This document shows positions 41,715 to 44,184 of a DNA stretch of 44,184 nt, piece by piece. The translations under genes were made by a program, and so were the position numbers. The stretch lies in assembly GCA_002726515.1 (NCBI GenBank), contig PBTE01000138.1, positions 1 through 44,184 on the forward strand. Reading direction: 5' to 3'. The notes under the pieces were generated by a model that saw only the letters and a list, made by a program, of their open reading frames with translations, made no database searches and was not told where the DNA came from. How positions within the stretch are numbered: the first letter of the stretch is position 1; every line of letters begins with the position of its first letter. The stretch is from Planctomycetaceae bacterium (GTDB lineage: Bacteria; Planctomycetota; Planctomycetia; Pirellulales; Pirellulaceae).

Positions 41715-42239
41715 TTAGCTGGCGGGATCGAAGTCGCGGATGTTGTAACCGATCACTCCGCCGATAACTCCCGCCGCGCCCAACAACCCACCGAGCAACA
41801 GGGGCTTTCCAAGATGGCCACCAAAGTGATCGCCGATCGCTCCTCGCACGATGGGCTCCTGTCCGCTGACTAGTAGTACGTCGGAGACGGCGGATGGTGG
41901 GGCTGCGCCATCTGCCCACAAACGGTAGGCGATCGCAACGCCGTCCGTGTGCAGTCCGTAAACGCCGGCGCGCAAGCCACGAAAGGCAAAGCGTCCCTCG
42001 CGGTCAGTCTGAGTGCTGGCCACGACTTCTCCACGAGACAACAACTGCACGGTCCTCCCGGTTTGCGCTTTCCCGTCCGGCGACAGCAGCGAGCCCTGCA
42101 GAGTTCCACCAGCCTGCAAAGCGGCATCTCTGACAGTCGGGCGAGTCACGTGCGTGTCCGCCAGGCTGATCTGTGGGAGTAGCATGCCGAAGACGGCTCC
42201 CGTCACGAGGCAACTCCGAGTTCTAGACGCAAGTTTCAT
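41715..42239 (-). CDS. Secreted carboxypeptidase-regulatory-like protein, paralog 1
   Basis: Protein of 174 residues: signal peptide ending near ISLADT, then DAALQAGGTLQGSLL, TDREGRFAFRGLRAGVYGL and RLWADGAAPPSAVSDVLLV. VRGAIGDHFGGHLGK leads to a hydrophobic helix, and the tail reads DFDPAS. ATG 42239 has GGAGG eight bases upstream, which decides it over 42254. It follows the HExxH gene by 27 bases and is followed by a terminator. The order of motifs is the same in all four paralogs. The function is unknown. Confidence 0.85.
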   Translation of the reverse strand: MKLASRTRSCLVTGAVFGMLLPQISLADTHVTRPTVRDAALQAGGTLQGSLLSPDGKAQTGRTVQLLSRGEVVASTQTDREGRFAFRGLRAGVYGLHTDGVAIAYRLWADGAAPPSAVSDVLLVSGQEPIVRGAIGDHFGGHLGKPLLLGGLLGAAGVIGGVIGYNIRDFDPAS

Positions 42240-42266
42240 GTGAGAGTCCTCCAATGTTTGGATTGC

Positions 42267-43067
42267 TTATGTTTTCCAGTTGCGAAAGTGATCGAGAAAT
42301 CGTTCGGTCAGATCAGGCATCTTGCTCTGCAAACGCTGACTCAGCGTGCCCGGCGGCGTACGCGCATTGATCGCGGCGAGAAACGAAACGAGTTCCTCAT
42401 GTGCTTCCGCCGGGCCATGCAACATGAAATGAACCCAGGCCCAGGCCTCGCGGTATTCGTCAACTCCCATATCCGCCAAATTACTGATTCCTTCCAACTG
42501 CTCGATGTCAGGAACCTGTGCAAACCGCGCTGACCAACGAATGCGACTCAAATGGGGGCTATCGTATGCTCGACGCGTCCTCGCTGTTTCAAAGTACTCC
42601 GCCAAACCCTCGTCCACCCACAGCGGCACGACCGGTAATGCGGCGTGAAGCAAAGCATGTGTGCTCTCGTGGCGAACGTCCGTTTCAAAGTCCACACTCC
42701 GATAGGCGAAGACCATTCCGGGACCGCGATCCTTGATGTACAAGGCACGCCGGAAGGGTACTTGAGGGAAGTACAGTCGCAAGTACTCTTGGTAGGTCGC
42801 CTTCTGTGAAAAAAGGAACAAGTGGATTGGCTCGGCAGCAGCAGGAACACGCAACTGTAATGTTAGATCCCGCTGCAACCCGGCCATTTCACGCCATAGC
42901 CCCTCAAACTCGTTGAGTGGAAAATCGGCGTGGCAGAAGAACGCTCCCGCCATTTGCTCGTCCGGCCACGAACTCGACGCAATGCTTCGCGGCGTCATCG
43001 CCGATAGCGAGCCGATCGAGACGCAGCCAGCGACTGCGCGAAGAAACCAACGCCGTTCCACGATCAC
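42267..43067 (-). CDS. Exported HExxH zinc-peptidase-like protein (gluzincin type)
   Basis: Protein of 266 residues. The N-terminus ERRWFLRAVAGC is a basic, hydrophobic export signal. The zinc motif is VRHESTHALLH (H133, E134, H137), and LWVDEGLAEYFE downstream supplies the third ligand (E153 or E157), as in gluzincins and DUF1570-like proteins. A secreted or periplasmic metallopeptidase is therefore likely; the substrate is unknown. GTG 43067, five bases from the cpsB stop with AAGGCGGG upstream, is the best start; the frame stays open inside cpsB to 43181. The paralog 1 gene follows after 27 bases. Confidence 0.75.
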   Translation of the reverse strand: MIVERRWFLRAVAGCVSIGSLSAMTPRSIASSSWPDEQMAGAFFCHADFPLNEFEGLWREMAGLQRDLTLQLRVPAAAEPIHLFLFSQKATYQEYLRLYFPQVPFRRALYIKDRGPGMVFAYRSVDFETDVRHESTHALLHAALPVVPLWVDEGLAEYFETARTRRAYDSPHLSRIRWSARFAQVPDIEQLEGISNLADMGVDEYREAWAWVHFMLHGPAEAHEELVSFLAAINARTPPGTLSQRLQSKMPDLTERFLDHFRNWKT

Positions 43068-43069
43068 GT

Positions 43070-43864
43070 CTAGCCCGCCTTCCGCCAATTGAACCAGTTC
43101 GAAAAGACGCCTCGTTGTGGCTTGCGACGCACGATTTCCACCTCGCGTCCTTCCGCCACCGCGGCGGGATTGCCGCAGCACAGGTCGATCGCGGTCTCTT
43201 CGCCGATCAAATCGGCGGCTCGTTCGAACGCCCGTCGTATCAACGGCCGACGCGCGCGCGGACTGTGAGCATCCGTGGCAAGAAAGTCAACCAGACCTTG
43301 CTCTAGCATCCACTCCGACATTTGTTGCGAACCGGGTCCGAACGTTCCCATCAAGCTGCCGGCCGTAACTTGCATCAAGCAGCCGTAATCGACGAGCGAT
43401 TCGATCAGGTGCGGCTGCTTCAATAGTCCTTGATTGCGCTCGGGATGCGACAAGATGCCGACCATGCCAGCTCGCTCCAAGTCGTCGAGAACCGGCTCGA
43501 GCGGAAAGTACATCTCGTGTGGCAGCTCCAACAGCACATGACGCCCGTGGTCGCCGAGCGTTAATACTTGGCCGTTCCGCAACCCCTGAATCATCCCGTC
43601 ATCGATGCGTACATCCGCACCGGGAAGCACGCGCAGCGGGACGTTGTGGGAGTCGAGCTGAGACTGCAGCTCTGCGGCTCTGCGTCGAATGTCATCGCCC
43701 GTGTTGTGTGCATACGTGCCAAGTTGGTGCGGCGTGACGATGATCGTTTCGATGCCGTCGGCGGTCGCCATCTCGGCCATGGCGAGCGATTCATCCCAAG
43801 ATTTCGACCCGTCGTCGATGCCGGGGATGAGGTGGCAGTGAATATCGACAAATGGTTCTTGCAT
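43070..43864 (-). CDS. CpsB/YwqE-type PHP-domain tyrosine phosphatase
   Basis: Metal-dependent phosphatase of about 264 residues that removes phosphate from BY-kinases such as Wzc. PHP-domain metal ligands are visible in FVDIHCHLIPGIDDGSKS (H9, H11), LLELPHEMYF, VGILSHPERN and FLATDAHSPRAR. I chose ATG 43864 because conserved sequence begins right after it; a GTG at 43894 would add ten residues. It heads the - arm, behind a candidate promoter, and its probable partner kinase is encoded further down the same arm. Confidence 0.92.
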   Translation of the reverse strand: MQEPFVDIHCHLIPGIDDGSKSWDESLAMAEMATADGIETIIVTPHQLGTYAHNTGDDIRRRAAELQSQLDSHNVPLRVLPGADVRIDDGMIQGLRNGQVLTLGDHGRHVLLELPHEMYFPLEPVLDDLERAGMVGILSHPERNQGLLKQPHLIESLVDYGCLMQVTAGSLMGTFGPGSQQMSEWMLEQGLVDFLATDAHSPRARRPLIRRAFERAADLIGEETAIDLCCGNPAAVAEGREVEIVRRKPQRGVFSNWFNWRKAG

Positions 43865-43979
43865 ATTCACAGACGGAAACCCTTTGCCAGGCACGACACC
43901 AGCCAGCGACTGGACTCGCGCGAAACGTGACGCGATTGTCCGTGCGCAGAACAGCGCACCTACGAATAAGACGGCGAGG

Positions 43980-44007
43980 AGTATAGTAGCTTGCTGTAAC
44001 GGGTCAA
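43980..44007 (-). promoter_or_regulatory. Candidate promoter for the - arm (cpsB operon)
   Basis: On the - strand TTGACC (44007-44002) and TATACT (43985-43980) are separated by 16 bases, a good sigma70-type match. The pair lies 24 bases inside the right inverted repeat and about 115 bases before the cpsB start. Confidence 0.55.
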
Positions 44008-44031
44008 GAGATATTGATGAGAGACTGCTTC

Positions 44032-44121
44032 ACGGGTGCAGGAACAGGCTCGCGCGCGTGGAGTGCATTGGAATTTGGGTTGGTGTTTTGGGTGTGGGTC
44101 GAGTAGATTCCTCGTTGAGTT
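44032..44121. repeat. Right copy of the ~90-bp inverted repeat bounding the locus
   Basis: Reverse complement of 1-91 with one single-base length difference in a homopolymer. Its outer edge is followed after 33 bases by the start of a new gene; its inner edge is followed by the - arm promoter. Both copies keep the same orientation relative to the operon they precede. Confidence 0.93.
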
Positions 44122-44154
44122 GGGTAAACAGGAGCCTTTAGAAAGGAATCTACC

Positions 44155-44184
44155 ATGAGCAAGGACGCTCGAAATGAAGACCTG
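44155..44184 (+). CDS. Start of an unidentified gene, cut by the window edge
   Basis: ATG at 44155 with AGAAAGGA about seven bases upstream opens a frame of ten codons (MSKDARNEDL) up to the window end. Too little is visible to name a family. It reads away from the locus, with the right inverted repeat in its upstream region. Confidence 0.55.
   Translation, partial: MSKDARNEDL

Noticed and set aside
1..44121. The inverted repeat as the ends of a Tn7-like or composite transposon
   Set aside because: No matching transposase lies inside, the only intact transposase genes belong to the IS66 element with its own tips, and flanking duplications cannot be seen in this window.
1..44184. CRISPR array, tRNA, rRNA or riboswitch
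   Set aside because: No regularly spaced repeats, cloverleaf or conserved RNA motif was seen when reading both strands by eye.

Overview
The window is one complete cell-surface polysaccharide (capsule/O-antigen-like) locus from a Gram-negative bacterium. GC content is moderate (mid-50s by eye). The envelope-assembly set, the four carboxypeptidase-regulatory-like envelope proteins and the long TPR-fused O-antigen-ligase protein suggest a planctomycete of the Pirellulales type. That assignment is inference; there is no rRNA or marker gene here.

The locus has two convergent arms that meet near 30.1-30.4 kb. The + arm (189-30096) holds sugar biosynthesis, glycosyl transfer, flipping and polymerisation. 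The - arm (43864 down to 33163) holds assembly and control: a CpsB-type phosphatase, an HExxH zinc-peptidase-like protein, four paralogous secreted single-helix proteins, a Wza-like export lipoprotein, a Wzc-like tyrosine autokinase and a TPR-fused O-antigen ligase/polymerase. The window is bounded by a near-perfect ~90-bp inverted repeat (1-91 and 44032-44121), with a plausible promoter just inside each copy.

+ arm, region by region. (a) 0.2-7.5 kb is a pseudaminic-acid-type pathway: PseB, PseC, an SpsF/PseF-type cytidylyltransferase, PseG and PseI. It lacks a recognisable PseH acetyltransferase; in its place are two formyltransferase-fold proteins and a PIG-L deacetylase. (b) 7.6-19.3 kb holds a large CDP-glycerol-transferase-like GT-B protein, a Wzx-like flippase, RmlB and RmlA without RmlC or RmlD, an extended SDR enzyme, three further glycosyltransferases and a Wzy-like polymerase. 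(c) 19.4-22.0 kb is a sugar-amidation cassette (PP-loop amidotransferase, HisH2, HisF2) of the kind that makes acetamidino sugars. (d) 22.1-23.1 kb is an AT-rich, oppositely oriented methyltransferase next to an IS3-family relic. (e) 23.1-30.1 kb holds a bi-domain oxidoreductase, a heparinase II/III-like protein, a GT4 transferase, a 4-ketoreductase/epimerase-like SDR and a PglC-type initiating phosphoglycosyl transferase.

An apparently intact IS66-family element (30385-33166) sits at the convergence point. It is inserted exactly at the stop codon of the TPR ligase gene, so it replaces TAG with its own TAA and leaves the protein unchanged.

A likely model is as follows. The PglC-like enzyme starts the repeat unit on undecaprenyl phosphate. 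The glycosyltransferases add dTDP-6-deoxyhexose- and nonulosonate-derived sugars carrying formyl and/or acetamidino groups. The flippase and Wzy-like protein translocate and polymerise the unit. Wzc, Wza and CpsB control length and export. The four paralogous - arm proteins are the least understood part of the locus.
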